DNA from: Brachybacterium vulturis
Lineage (GTDB): Bacteria; Actinomycetota; Actinomycetes; Actinomycetales; Dermabacteraceae
Reading direction: 5' to 3'
Length of the DNA: 64,000 bases
Assembly: GCF_002407185.1 (NCBI RefSeq)
Contig: NZ_CP023563.1
Location: 3,286,001 to 3,350,000, forward strand
Shown here: piece after piece, positions 24,079-38,621 of the stretch
Layout: each line of letters opens with the position of its first letter
Numbering within the stretch: position 1 is the first letter of the stretch
The notes under the pieces: model-generated
Told to the model about the DNA's origin: nothing
What the model saw: the letters and a program-made list of their open reading frames with translations, nothing else
Databases searched by the model: none
Position numbers and translations under genes: made by a program

Positions 24079-25077
24079 TCACCCCTCGGGATAGGCCTCG
24101 ACGTCGGGGGTGATCCCGGCCGTGCGCGCCTCGACGGCGGAGCGGACGATGTCGTCCAGGCCGTGCTCGGACTTCCAGCCGAGGGTCCGGGCGATGCGGT
24201 CCCCGGAGCAGATCAGCCGGGCCGGGTCCCCGGCGCGCGCCTCTCCGATCTCGGGGGTGATCTCGATGCCCTGGGCCCGCGCGATCGCGTCGATCACCTC
24301 GAGCACGCTGGAGCCCTCGCCGGTGCCGACGTTGAAGGTCCGGTGCGGGCGCTCCTCGCCCCGGAGGTAGTCCAGGGCGGCGATGTGGGCGTGGGCGAGG
24401 TCGAGCACGTGCACGTAGTCGCGGATGCAGGTGCCGTCGGGCGTGTCGTAGCCGTCCCCGAAGACCACCGGGGCCTGTCCCCTCTCGAGCCGGTCCAGCA
24501 CGATCGGCACCAGGTTCATCACCGCGGTGTCCGCCAGCTCCGGCCAGCCGGCCCCGGCGACGTTGAAGTAGCGCAGGGCGACGGTGCGCATGTCATGGGC
24601 GCGCTCCGCGTCGGCGAGCATCCACTCCCCCACGTACTTGGTCGCGCCGTAGGGGTTGATCGGCTGCGGGGCGAGGTCCTCGGTGACCAGGTCCACATCG
24701 GGCATGCCGTAGACCGCGGCCGAGGAGGAGAACACCACGTCCCGCACCTCGGCGCTCGCGCAGGCGGCCAGCACGTTGGCGAGCCCGCCGATGTTGTCGT
24801 GCCAGTACATCTCGGGGTTCTCGACGGATTCGCCGACCTGCTTGTGGGCAGCGAAGTGGATCACCGAATCGGCACCGGAGGCACGCATCTGGAAGGCGAG
24901 CTTCTCGCGCGCGTCCGGGAGGGTGACGTCGAGCTCGATCAGCTCCGCCCCCTCGGTGCGCCGGCGCAGGCCGGTGGAGAGGTCATCGACCACGATCACC
25001 TTCTGCCCCTGCTCCAGGAGGAGTCGCACCACGTGCGATCCGATGTATCCAGCGCCACCGATCACGAGAGTCGTCAT
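24079..25077 (-). CDS. galE: UDP-glucose 4-epimerase
   Basis: Interconverts UDP-glucose and UDP-galactose for galactose use and surface polysaccharides. The 332-residue SDR enzyme has the NAD loop GGAGYIGSHVVRLLL at the N-terminus, SSSAAVYGMPD with the catalytic Ser, and YGATKYVGEWML with the catalytic Tyr and Lys. The length fits the short bacterial form. It is monocistronic and transcribed from a -10 element 6 nt before the ATG. The related UDP-GlcNAc epimerase activity cannot be excluded. Confidence 0.92.
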   Translation of the reverse strand: MTTLVIGGAGYIGSHVVRLLLEQGQKVIVVDDLSTGLRRRTEGAELIELDVTLPDAREKLAFQMRASGADSVIHFAAHKQVGESVENPEMYWHDNIGGLANVLAACASAEVRDVVFSSSAAVYGMPDVDLVTEDLAPQPINPYGATKYVGEWMLADAERAHDMRTVALRYFNVAGAGWPELADTAVMNLVPIVLDRLERGQAPVVFGDGYDTPDGTCIRDYVHVLDLAHAHIAALDYLRGEERPHRTFNVGTGEGSSVLEVIDAIARAQGIEITPEIGEARAGDPARLICSGDRIARTLGWKSEHGLDDIVRSAVEARTAGITPDVEAYPEG

Positions 25078-25083
25078 GGGGTG

Positions 25084-25089
25084 ATCGTA
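25084..25089 (-). promoter_or_regulatory. -10 element TACGAT, leaderless start of galE
   Basis: TACGAT (minus strand) ends 6 nt before the galE ATG at 25077. No ribosome binding site. Confidence 0.6.
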
Positions 25090-25171
25090 CCCGGTGCCAG
25101 TGGTCCGACGTCCCGGCGGCGGCGTCGCCGATACGGCTGCGGCCGCCGGGCGCGTCCTGAGCGGGCCGGCC

Positions 25172-28930
<3,759 letters not shown>

Positions 28931-28961
28931 GCTGACCGGGCCCGAGTGCACCGCCCGGAGG

Positions 28962-30389
28962 TCAGGGCACCAGCTGCAGCAGCGCGTTCTCGATCAGCTC
29001 GGGCATGGCCGGGTGGATCCAGTACTGGGTGGCGGCGATGTCCCGGGCGGTCTGCCCGGTGCTCATGGCCTGGATCAGCAGCTGGATGAGGGTCGTGGCC
29101 TCGGGTCCGATCAGGTGGGCGCCGAGGATCTCGGTGGTCCGTGCGTCGACGACGAGCTTCGCGAAGCCGGTGGTGTCCTCCATGGCCCAGCCATAGGCGA
29201 TGTCACCGTACTCCTGGACCGCGACCTTCACCTCGCGGCCGCTGCGCCGCGCCGTCTCCTCGTCCATCCCCACCCACGCGACCTGCGGATGGGTGAACAC
29301 GCCGCTGGGCACGGGCATGGTGTCGCTGCGGCGCAGCTGCTGCGGATGCAGGAGGTTGTGCCGCACGATCCGCTGCTCGTGGTTGGCCACGTGCTTGAGC
29401 TGGTGCGCGCTGGAGAGGTCGCCGAAGGCCCACAGGCCCTCGAGCACCTTCCCGTCGCCGAGCACCCGCTGCTGCGCATCCACCGCCACCCTGCCGTCCT
29501 CGGCCGTGTCGATCCCCGCGGCGGAGACGTCCAGCAGGTCGGAGTTGGGCCGGCGGCCGACGGCGACCAGCAGCTCCTCGGCCCGGATCAGCACCTCGGC
29601 CCCGTCCCGCTCGCCGCGCAGCTCGATGCCGTCCGCGGTGCGGCGCACGGAGGTGGTGGAGAGCCCCCGCTCCAGCCGGAGGCGCTCGTCGAGGAGCTCG
29701 GTCAGCCGGGCGGAGACGTCCGCGTCCGCGGCGCGCAGCACCCGCTGGGAGCGGGCGATCAGGGTGACCTCCACCCCGAGGGAGGCGAAGATGTGCGCCA
29801 TCTCCACGGCGATCACCCCGGAACCGAGGATCGCGAGCGAGGCCGGCAGCTGGTCGATCCGCATGATCGTGTCTGAGGTGTGCGGTGCCGCCTCGGCCAG
29901 GCCCTCGATCGGGGGGAGCACCGGCCGGGAGCCGGTGCCGAGCACGATGGTGTCGGCGCTGAGGGTCTGCTCGCCGCCGTCGTTCGCGCTCACCCGGAGG
30001 GTCTTCGGTCCCACGAAGCGGGCGCTGCCGCGCAGCAGGGTGAGGTTCGCGTTGTCCTCGTGGTCACGGCGGTACTCCTCGCCGCCCGCGGAGATCGCGT
30101 CGATGCGGCCGAAGATGCGATCCCGGATCGCCGGCCAGTCCACGTGCCGAAGCTGCTCGGTGAGGCCGAAGCGGGCGGCGTCCGCCGGGGTGTGGGCGAG
30201 CTCCGCGGTGTGCACGAACATCTTGGTCGGGATGCACCCGAGGTTGATGCAGGTGCCGCCGAAGACGCGGTCGGGTCCCACCCCCCGGTCGATCTGGACG
30301 ATGCTACGGCCGGCGAACTCGGGCCCCGGGAAGGAGTTCGCGGAGCCGGAGCCGATCAGGGCGATGTCGAAGTGCGTCGTGTCGGTCAC
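28962..30389 (-). CDS. mtr: Mycothione reductase
   Basis: Flavoprotein of 475 residues that reduces mycothiol disulfide with NADPH, the actinobacterial counterpart of glutathione reductase. The redox-active pair sits in GGTCINLGCIPTKMFV; the FAD loop is the unusual IGSGSANSF, as in other Mtr proteins; the NADPH loop is LGSGVIAVEMAHIF; the C-terminal WIHPAMPELIENAL carries the catalytic His-Glu. Lipoamide dehydrogenase would have a different FAD loop. Its presence implies mycothiol metabolism and confirms an actinobacterial host. The start is GTG 30389, 6 nt after TAGCCT. Confidence 0.93.
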   Translation of the reverse strand: MTDTTHFDIALIGSGSANSFPGPEFAGRSIVQIDRGVGPDRVFGGTCINLGCIPTKMFVHTAELAHTPADAARFGLTEQLRHVDWPAIRDRIFGRIDAISAGGEEYRRDHEDNANLTLLRGSARFVGPKTLRVSANDGGEQTLSADTIVLGTGSRPVLPPIEGLAEAAPHTSDTIMRIDQLPASLAILGSGVIAVEMAHIFASLGVEVTLIARSQRVLRAADADVSARLTELLDERLRLERGLSTTSVRRTADGIELRGERDGAEVLIRAEELLVAVGRRPNSDLLDVSAAGIDTAEDGRVAVDAQQRVLGDGKVLEGLWAFGDLSSAHQLKHVANHEQRIVRHNLLHPQQLRRSDTMPVPSGVFTHPQVAWVGMDEETARRSGREVKVAVQEYGDIAYGWAMEDTTGFAKLVVDARTTEILGAHLIGPEATTLIQLLIQAMSTGQTARDIAATQYWIHPAMPELIENALLQLVP

Positions 30390-30395
30390 CGCCCC

Positions 30396-30401
30396 AGGCT
30401 A
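30396..30401 (-). promoter_or_regulatory. -10 element TAGCCT, leaderless start of mtr
   Basis: TAGCCT (minus strand) ends 6 nt before the GTG at 30389. Confidence 0.55.
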
Positions 30402-30480
30402 GCCGGGACCGCGCGGAGCGGTGGCAGAATGTCTCGGGCGTGGGACGCCCCGCGCCCCGCTGTGTCCCAGGAGGCTCCCG

Positions 30481-32856
<2,376 letters not shown>

Positions 32857-32893
32857 GCTGGGTGTCGGTCCACATGCCGTCCCGGGCGGGACG

Positions 32894-32899
32894 TACCCT
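32894..32899 (+). promoter_or_regulatory. -10 element TACCCT, leaderless start of methyltransferase gene
   Basis: TACCCT ends 7 nt before the GTG at 32907. The ATGs at 32862 and 32874 lie upstream of it and are unlikely starts. Confidence 0.5.
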
Positions 32900-32906
32900 G
32901 GCTGAC

Positions 32907-33740
32907 GTGTCCCGCCCCGCCCCCGCCGCCCTGACCTCCTGGCTCGAGGTCCTGCAGTGCCCGCACTGCCACCATCGGATGCGGATCGATGAGCGCACCC
33001 TGCGCTGCCCGTCCGGCCACAGCTTCGACCTGGCCCGGGCCGGATATGTCTCCCTGCTCACCGGCGCCCCTGCCACCAGCGGTGACGACGACGCCATGGC
33101 CCGGGCCCGGGACGGCTTCCTGGCCACCGGTGCCTACGCGCCGCTGCGGGACGCGATCGGCGACCTCGCCCCGAGGACCACCGAGCGAGTCCTCGACATC
33201 GGCGGCGGCACCGGGTACTACCTCGCCGGGCTGTTGGAGGAGCTGCCGCAGGCCCACGGGCTGGGCGTGGACACCTCGGTGCGAGCCCTGCGCTTCGCCG
33301 CCCGCGCCCATGAGCGGGCCGCCGCAGCGGCCTGGGACGTCTTCACCCGCTTCCCCCTCGCCGAGGGGTCCGCGGATCTGGTGCTGAACGTGTTCGCCCC
33401 GCGCAATCCGCCGGAGTTCGCACGGGTGCTGGCGCCGGGCGGCCACCTGCTGGTGGTGCGGCCGGCGGTCGATCATCTCGCCGAGCTGCGCGCCGCGGTG
33501 CCCGGGATGGTGGGCCTGGACCCGCGCAAGGAGGAGCGGCTGCATGCCGTGCTGGATCCCCTGTTCACGACGGAGGAGGTGCGGGAGGTGCGCTTCCCGC
33601 TGGCGGTGTCGGGCCGGGCCGCCCGGGACCTGGTCGCGATGACCCCGAGCGCCCGGCACGTGGCACCGCAGGCGCTCGAGGAACTGGCGGACGGGACCGT
33701 CACCGTCTCGGTGCTGGCGAGCCTCCATCGGCGTCGCTGA
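32907..33740 (+). CDS. RlmA/TlrB-type 23S rRNA (guanine-N1) methyltransferase
   Basis: A 277-residue SAM-dependent methyltransferase. The N-terminal zinc site CPHCHHRM...CPSGHSFD followed by LARAGYVSLLTG is the hallmark of RlmA(I)/RlmA(II)/TlrB, which methylate G745 or G748 in helix 35 of 23S rRNA. TlrB confers tylosin tolerance in streptomycetes. The SAM loop is VLDIGGGTGYYLAGLL, and LVLNVFAPRNPPEFARVL is typical for the family. Whether it acts on 745 or 748 is not decided. The start GTG 32907 was chosen from the -10 element 7 nt upstream. Confidence 0.85.
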   Translation: MSRPAPAALTSWLEVLQCPHCHHRMRIDERTLRCPSGHSFDLARAGYVSLLTGAPATSGDDDAMARARDGFLATGAYAPLRDAIGDLAPRTTERVLDIGGGTGYYLAGLLEELPQAHGLGVDTSVRALRFAARAHERAAAAAWDVFTRFPLAEGSADLVLNVFAPRNPPEFARVLAPGGHLLVVRPAVDHLAELRAAVPGMVGLDPRKEERLHAVLDPLFTTEEVREVRFPLAVSGRAARDLVAMTPSARHVAPQALEELADGTVTVSVLASLHRRR

Positions 33741-33793
33741 CCCCTCGTCCCGCCCCGGGCCGGAGACTCCGGTGACGCCCAGCCCCCTTCCCC

Positions 33794-33799
33794 TACTCT
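33794..33799 (+). promoter_or_regulatory. -10 element TACTCT upstream of HAD gene
   Basis: TACTCT lies 36 nt before the GTG at 33836. The short leader carries GGGAAGAGGGAG as ribosome binding site, so this transcript is led, unlike many neighbours. Confidence 0.45.
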
Positions 33800-33835
33800 G
33801 AGGGCTCCGAGAACACCAGGGAAGAGGGAGCGTCC

Positions 33836-34657
33836 GTGGCAGATCGCCGCTGCGTATTCATCGATTTCGACGGCACCTTCGCACATCGGGGGGTGGCCCC
33901 GCGAGCGCATGCGGAGGCCGTCCGCCGAGCGCGGGAGAACGGACACCTGATCCTGCTGTGCACGGGTCGTCCGGCTTCGATCGTGGCCCCCGAGGTCGCC
34001 GCGCTCTTCGACGGGGTGGTGGCCTCCGCCGGCGGCTGGATCCGGGTCGGCGAGCAGCTGCTGCAGGATCAGCGCTTCCCCGAGGAGCTGGGCCGGCGCG
34101 CCGTGGAGGTGCTTCAGCACCACGACATCCCGTTCACCCTCGAGACCCCCGAGGCGCTGCTGTGCACCCCGCGCTCCGCCGCTGAGCTGCGGGCACGGGT
34201 GCGTCCTCCGCTCCCGCAGGAGGGGGTGGGCCACGGGCTGCAGGACCTGATCGATGCGATCGTCCTGCCCGCGGACCTGGTCTCCGCCTCCTTCGCGAAG
34301 ATCTCCCTGTGGGGCTCCCCGCTCCGGGTGGAGCACCTGGCGTCCGAGATCGGGCCCGAGGTGGGGGCGCTGCCCAACTCGATCACCGATGACGTCAGCT
34401 CCGGCGAGCTGCACCTGGTCTCGGTCGACAAGGCCGACGGAGTGCGGGTGGTCGCCGAGCACCTGGGCATGGACCATGCCTCGACGGTGGGGATCGGTGA
34501 CGGGATGAACGACCTGGGGATGCTGCGCGCCGCCGGCACCGCGATCGCCGTCGACGGTGCTCCGGCCGCCGTGCTCGAGGCGGCGGGCGGAGTGAGCGTC
34601 CCGGGACCGCAGCAGCACGGCATCGTCACCGCGTTCGAGCGTCTCGGACTGCTCTGA
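33836..34657 (+). CDS. HAD-superfamily Cof-like phosphatase
   Basis: A 273-residue type IIB HAD hydrolase. Motif I FIDFDGTFAHRG, motif II Thr in LLCTGRPAS, motif III Lys in VDKADGVRVV and motif IV GIGDGMNDLGML are all present. This Cof-type class dephosphorylates sugar phosphates, FMN or pyridoxal phosphate; the substrate is not predictable. The start is GTG 33836 with a good GGGAG 6-8 nt upstream. It is monocistronic. Confidence 0.88.
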   Translation: MADRRCVFIDFDGTFAHRGVAPRAHAEAVRRARENGHLILLCTGRPASIVAPEVAALFDGVVASAGGWIRVGEQLLQDQRFPEELGRRAVEVLQHHDIPFTLETPEALLCTPRSAAELRARVRPPLPQEGVGHGLQDLIDAIVLPADLVSASFAKISLWGSPLRVEHLASEIGPEVGALPNSITDDVSSGELHLVSVDKADGVRVVAEHLGMDHASTVGIGDGMNDLGMLRAAGTAIAVDGAPAAVLEAAGGVSVPGPQQHGIVTAFERLGLL

Positions 34658-34728
34658 GCAGCGCCTCCACGGCGGTCCTCCCGAGCAGCTCTCGCCGGGC
34701 GGCCGGCTCGGTGCCCGTGCTCGCGCCG

Positions 34729-34752
34729 GACGCCGCTGGGGGCAGCGGCGTC
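34729..34752. terminator. Hairpin terminator overlapping a stop codon
   Basis: Perfect 10-bp GC-rich stem (34729-34738 with 34743-34752) and GGGG loop, between the convergent HAD and membrane-protein genes. The right arm covers part of the stop codon of the latter. Confidence 0.6.
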
Positions 34753-35569
34753 AGCGTCGGTGCAGCCCCATCAGCACCACGCCGACCGCCGTCACCAGTG
34801 CTCCGGCACCCAGCAGGATGACCCCCTGGGGCGTCATCGCGGTCTGGAACCGGCTCTCGAACTCCAGGACGATCGGCCCCAGGAAGGTCGCCTGGTCCAC
34901 GGCGTCGGGCACGACGGTCTCGATCCGGGTGCCGAGCCACCACACCGCGGCCCCGGCCAGGATGCCGCCGAGCCCGGCCACCACCAGGAGGGTGCGTCGG
35001 TGCGCACCGAGCAGCAGCGCGAGCACCAGGAGCACGAGCGCGGCAGGACCGGCCCAGTGGGCCCAGGGGGTCACTGCGGACAGTGCGGTCAGCAGGGGGA
35101 CGTCAGGAATGGTGGCCAGGGTGACGGTGGCATCCTCGGGGCGGGGGATGTCGATCGGAAGCTTCTCCTCCACCGGGGTGAGGATCCGGTCGATCGCGGG
35201 AGCGAGATCGACGTCGAGCTCCGAGGCACCCGGGGTGAAAAGGGCATGATGCAGCTCAGCCATCGAGGCCCCCCAGAGCGTCCCGTAGACGTCGGTGTCG
35301 GTGAGCTTCTCGGCCTGTTCCTCGGCCAGCGGGGTCAGCCGCTGCTGGAGCCAGCCCGGGACCCGATCGCCGCCGAGGATCTCCTCGACCGCGCTGTCGC
35401 TCAGCAGGCGCTGGAACTCGGGATCCTCGGCGAGGGGCACCGTGATGGCCAGGAAGCCGTCTTCGTCGACCACGTTGTCGTGGATCCAGGTGGCCGGCAG
35501 CCAGAGGGCTCCGAGCACGGTGGCGCCCAGCAGCAGGACGAGGGCGAGGAGGTCGCGGGCGGTGCTCAC
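34751..35569 (-). CDS. Hypothetical membrane protein, four predicted transmembrane helices
   Basis: A 272-residue protein of unknown function. Topology: an N-terminal membrane helix (residues ~7-25), an extracytoplasmic helical domain of ~130 residues (DEDGFLAITVPLAEDPEFQR; LTPLAEEQAEKLTD), then helices at ~165-190, ~195-212 and ~245-268. The extracytoplasmic part resembles other actinobacterial wall-exposed proteins in pattern only. The start GTG 35569 lies 6 nt after TAGCGT, a leaderless arrangement. The C-terminus is short and basic. Confidence 0.72.
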   Translation of the reverse strand: MSTARDLLALVLLLGATVLGALWLPATWIHDNVVDEDGFLAITVPLAEDPEFQRLLSDSAVEEILGGDRVPGWLQQRLTPLAEEQAEKLTDTDVYGTLWGASMAELHHALFTPGASELDVDLAPAIDRILTPVEEKLPIDIPRPEDATVTLATIPDVPLLTALSAVTPWAHWAGPAALVLLVLALLLGAHRRTLLVVAGLGGILAGAAVWWLGTRIETVVPDAVDQATFLGPIVLEFESRFQTAMTPQGVILLGAGALVTAVGVVLMGLHRR

Positions 35570-35575
35570 GCCCCC

Positions 35576-35581
35576 ACGCTA
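35576..35581 (-). promoter_or_regulatory. -10 element TAGCGT, leaderless start of membrane-protein gene
   Basis: TAGCGT (minus strand) ends 6 nt before the GTG at 35569. Confidence 0.5.
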
Positions 35582-35690
35582 CCGGGACGGTGACCCGGAG
35601 GCATCCGCCGCAGCTCCGCCCGCCCTGTGAGGTTCCGCCCGAGGCGTACGGTCCGGTCCGAGCACGCACGGCACGGGTCCCGGAAGGGGA

Positions 35691-35725
35691 GCGGCCCCGC
35701 CCCACGTGTGGTGGGACGGGGCCGC
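35691..35725 (-). terminator. Hairpin terminator downstream of NlpC/P60 gene
   Basis: 15-nt arms (35691-35705 and 35711-35725) with one mismatch and a 5-nt loop, starting 15 nt after the NlpC/P60 stop on the minus strand. Confidence 0.7.
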
Positions 35726-35739
35726 TGCGGCGTGCGGAC

Positions 35740-36618
35740 TCAGCCGACGCGGATGAAGGTCCAGCTGCCGGAGTAGATGTTGCGCTCGGAGGTGTCCACG
35801 CGGGAGTTGCCGGCGTCGACGAACTGGTTGCCGCCCGCGTAGATGCCGATGTGGCCGGGCTTGTAGACCAGGTCTCCGGGCTGCGCCTGCGAGCGCGGGA
35901 TCACGGTGCCGGCAGCGGCCTGGCCGGCGGCGCCGCGCGGCAGGTTGATGCCGTGCTGGCCGTAGACCCACTGCACGAAACCGGAGCAGTCCCAGCCCGA
36001 GGTGGAGGTGCCGCCGTAGACGTACGGGGTGCCGACCCCGGAGCGGGCGGTGGCGAGGATCGAGCTGCCCTTGCCGGCCGCGGGTGCCGGAGCGGCCTTC
36101 TCCTGCTGCGACTCCTCGGACGAGGAGGAGGAAGCAGAGGAAGACTCCTGGGAGGAGTCGTCCTGATCGTCGTCGCGGCTGGAGCGCTCCGTGGAGCGGG
36201 AGGAGCCTTCGTCCTGACGGGTCTCGGTGCTCTGCTCGTCCTGCTGCTCGGCCTCGCGCTCGGCGGCGGCGCGCTCGGCAGCGGCACGCTCGGCGGCCTC
36301 TGCGGCGGCGATCTCCTCCTCCGTCGGGCCGACCTCGATGGAGATGGTGCCGGCGACGGGGGCGAGGGCGGGCTCCGCCTCCTCGGTGGCGGCCTCAGCG
36401 GCCGGGATCCCGACCGCGGGGGCGACGGCGGGGGCGATCAGGGACGGAGCCGCGTCGGCCTGCGGGGCCTCGACCTGGGTCTCCGCAGTGGCGGCGGAGG
36501 CACCGCCGAACAGCATCGCCGCGGCCATCGCCGCTCCGGCGCCTGCGCGGCCCGCACGGACGGCGGGGGTCACGGTGCGCATGGTGCGACGGTGGGTAGA
36601 GTTCGCAGTCTTCGACAC
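35740..36618 (-). CDS. Secreted NlpC/P60 peptidoglycan hydrolase
   Basis: A 292-residue exported cell-wall endopeptidase. A signal peptide spans residues ~1-45 (ending SAATAE), then a long low-complexity region rich in Ala/Glu and then Ser/Asp/Glu/Gln (~50-190), and a C-terminal NlpC/P60 domain. The catalytic Cys is in WDCSGFVQWVYGQHG and the His in GHIGIYAGGNQF. It cleaves D-Glu-diaminopimelate-type bonds during wall remodelling. The start GTG 36618 has GGGAGCC 4 nt upstream; an inner ATG lies 12 codons later. The leader before it is about 120 nt and GC-rich; no known riboswitch motif was identified. Confidence 0.88.
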   Translation of the reverse strand: MSKTANSTHRRTMRTVTPAVRAGRAGAGAAMAAAMLFGGASAATAETQVEAPQADAAPSLIAPAVAPAVGIPAAEAATEEAEPALAPVAGTISIEVGPTEEEIAAAEAAERAAAERAAAEREAEQQDEQSTETRQDEGSSRSTERSSRDDDQDDSSQESSSASSSSSEESQQEKAAPAPAAGKGSSILATARSGVGTPYVYGGTSTSGWDCSGFVQWVYGQHGINLPRGAAGQAAAGTVIPRSQAQPGDLVYKPGHIGIYAGGNQFVDAGNSRVDTSERNIYSGSWTFIRVG

Positions 36619-36738
36619 GTATGGCTCCCAGCCCCCGGACAATGCCCTCGCGCAGGTGGACGTCTCTGCTCCCGATCCGGTGCGCGACGGGGCTCTCCGG
36701 TGGGAATGCCCCGGCTCTTCTCGCCGCGGCACGCCCTC

Positions 36739-36768
36739 GACACTAGGGGGTGGGCGCTCGAAAAGTCA
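36739..36768 (-). promoter_or_regulatory. Candidate promoter of NlpC/P60 gene (CTGACT-N18-TAGTGT)
   Basis: On the minus strand a CTGACT -35-like hexamer is followed after 18 bp by TAGTGT. Transcription would start near 36732 and give a leader of about 115 nt before the GTG. Confidence 0.4.
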
Positions 36769-36807
36769 GGATGACTGGAAGGTTCTGGGAAGAGCTTGAC
36801 GGAGCCT

Positions 36808-37527
36808 TTACCCAGCCGGGAGCGGGGTCACATGGAGCTGATCAGCGACGAGCTCGGTCACTGCCACCTCTCCCCCGTCGGGACCGGTCAGCATGATGCT
36901 GCCGCCCACTCGCTCGACCCCCAGCTCCGCTCCTGGAATGATGCCGTGACGTGCGAGTTCACCGAGAAGGTCGACATCGCTCTGGACCCGCTCCCCGATC
37001 CGGGCCAGACGCACCCGGAGGCTCTGCCCGTCGGCGACGCTCTCGCTCAGCTCTCGACTCCGGGTGGACGGGAATTTACCTTCCGGCGTGGCGTGGGTCT
37101 CCTCGATCCCGAGGGCTGCGAGACCGGGGATCGGGTTGCCGTAGGGGTCCAGATAGGGGGGCGCGACCTGCTGCGCGATGCGCTTCTCGACCTCGAGGCT
37201 CATCACGTGCTCCCAGCGGCAGGCCTCTTCGTGGACGTGGGCGTAGTCCAGCCCGATCACGTCCAGCAGATGCCGCTCGGCCAGGCGGTGCTTGCGCATC
37301 ACATCGGTGGCGACCTCGGAGCCCTGGTCGGTGAGCCGGATGCGGCGCTGGTCGTCGAGGTACAGCAGTCCGTCGCGCTCCATCCGCGCGACCGTCTGGG
37401 AGACCGTGGGGCCCGAATGGCCCAGCCGCTCGGCGATCCGGGCCCGCATCGGGGCGATACCGGCCTCGTGGAGCTCGAACACCGTCTTCAGGTACATCTC
37501 CGTGGTGTCGATGAGATCTCCGGACAC
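36808..37527 (-). CDS. dtxR: DtxR/IdeR-family iron-dependent repressor
   Basis: A 239-residue metalloregulator: winged helix at 1-~73 (IAERLGHSGPTVSQTVARME), dimer/metal domain ~74-140 with HEEACRWEHVMSLEVE carrying the Cys-Glu-His ligands of the regulatory metal site, the Met ligand in DTTEMYLKTV, and a C-terminal SH3-like domain (~160-239, PGAELGVERVGG). The CRWEHVMS ligand set is that of iron-responding DtxR/IdeR rather than manganese-responding MntR. The start GTG 37527 has AAGGAGGAG upstream. It lies upstream of the NlpC/P60 gene on the same strand, separated by 189 bp. Confidence 0.9.
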   Translation of the reverse strand: MSGDLIDTTEMYLKTVFELHEAGIAPMRARIAERLGHSGPTVSQTVARMERDGLLYLDDQRRIRLTDQGSEVATDVMRKHRLAERHLLDVIGLDYAHVHEEACRWEHVMSLEVEKRIAQQVAPPYLDPYGNPIPGLAALGIEETHATPEGKFPSTRSRELSESVADGQSLRVRLARIGERVQSDVDLLGELARHGIIPGAELGVERVGGSIMLTGPDGGEVAVTELVADQLHVTPLPAG

Positions 37528-37637
37528 AGGGTCTCCTCCTTGATCGGGCGCACAGCGGGTTCCGGCCAGCTTAGTCGGCGCTCAGCGGGGTGAGGAACGT
37601 TTTCACCGCGGGCGTCAGGGCTCTCGGCCACGAAAGC

Positions 37638-37674
37638 GCGGCGCCCCGGATCCGCTGGGGATCCGGGGCGCCGC
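37638..37674. terminator. Hairpin terminator downstream of sucCD
   Basis: Perfect 16-bp stem (37638-37653 with 37659-37674) and 5-nt loop, 44 nt after the sucD stop in the direction of transcription. On the minus strand it is followed by CGCTTTCG, a short T-run. Confidence 0.8.
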
Positions 37675-37718
37675 ACGGAGGCGACGGACTCAGCCGTCGC
37701 CGTCCTGGGGCTCGGCGC

Positions 37719-38609
37719 TCAGGCCTGGGCCTTGATGATCGCGCGCATCAGGTCAGCGGTCTCGGTGGGGGTCTTGCCCACCTTGACGCCGGCGGCCTCG
37801 AGGGCCTCCTTCTTGGCCTGCGCGGTGCCCGCGGAGCCGGAGACGATGGCGCCGGCGTGGCCCATGGTCTTGCCCTCGGGGGCGGTGAAGCCCGCGACGT
37901 AGCCGACGACCGGCTTGGTCACGTGCGCCTTGATGTACTCGGCCGCCCGCTCCTCGGCGTCGCCGCCGATCTCACCGATCATCACGATGCCGGCGGTGTC
38001 CGGATCGTTCTCGAACGCCTCGAGCGCATCGATGTGGGTGGTGCCGATGACCGGGTCCCCACCGATGCCGATGGCAGTGGTGAAACCGATGTCGGCCAGC
38101 TCGTACATCATCTGGTAGGTCAGGGTGCCGGACTTCGAGACCAGGCCCAGCGTCCCCGCACCGGTGATGTTGGAGGGGGTGATGCCCGCATTGGACTTGC
38201 CGGGGCTGATCAGGCCCGGGCAGTTGGGCCCGATGATGCGGGTGGTGCCCTTGGCCTGCGAGTAGTTGAAGAACTCGGCGGCGTCCTTGACCGGGATGCC
38301 CTCGGTGATGATCACCAGGAGCTCGATCTCGGCGTCGATGGCCTCGACCGCGGCGCTCTTGGCGAACTTCGGCGGCACGAAGACCACCGAGACGTTCGCG
38401 CCGGTGGCCTCCATGGCCTCGGCGACGGACCCGAAGACCGGGACCTCCGCACCGCCCTCGAAGGCGACGGTCTGGCCGGCCTTGCGCGGGTTCACGCCGC
38501 CGACGATGTTCGTGCCCGAGTCGAGCATGCGCTGGGAGTGCTTCATGCCCTCCGAGCCCGTCATGCCCTGGACGATGACCTTGCTGTTCTCATCGAGAAA
38601 GATAGACAT
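37719..38609 (-). CDS. sucD: Succinyl-CoA ligase subunit alpha
   Basis: Alpha subunit of the TCA-cycle enzyme that makes ATP or GTP from succinyl-CoA. The 296-residue product has the CoA-binding Rossmann segment [36 protein letters not shown], and the phosphorylated His in [13 protein letters not shown]. Length and motifs are normal. It lies 12 nt after sucC and is its second operon gene. The ATG at 38609 is preceded by a weak purine stretch, so translation may be coupled to sucC. Confidence 0.97.
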   Translation of the reverse strand: MSIFLDENSKVIVQGMTGSEGMKHSQRMLDSGTNIVGGVNPRKAGQTVAFEGGAEVPVFGSVAEAMEATGANVSVVFVPPKFAKSAAVEAIDAEIELLVIITEGIPVKDAAEFFNYSQAKGTTRIIGPNCPGLISPGKSNAGITPSNITGAGTLGLVSKSGTLTYQMMYELADIGFTTAIGIGGDPVIGTTHIDALEAFENDPDTAGIVMIGEIGGDAEERAAEYIKAHVTKPVVGYVAGFTAPEGKTMGHAGAIVSGSAGTAQAKKEALEAAGVKVGKTPTETADLMRAIIKAQA

Positions 38610-38621
38610 GTCGGGTGCTGC

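Noticed and set aside
23861-24082. 73-codon minus-strand frame starting with a GTGA overlap at the galE stop
   Set aside because: The coupling signal is attractive, but the product is just the translated 27-bp repeat followed by hairpin sequence. It is more likely an accident of the repeat length being divisible by three.
36619-36735. Possible c-di-AMP (ydaO-type) riboswitch in the leader of the NlpC/P60 gene
   Set aside because: Such riboswitches are known before wall-hydrolase genes in actinobacteria and the leader length would fit, but the conserved GAATCC and related core elements could not be found. A covariance-model search would decide.
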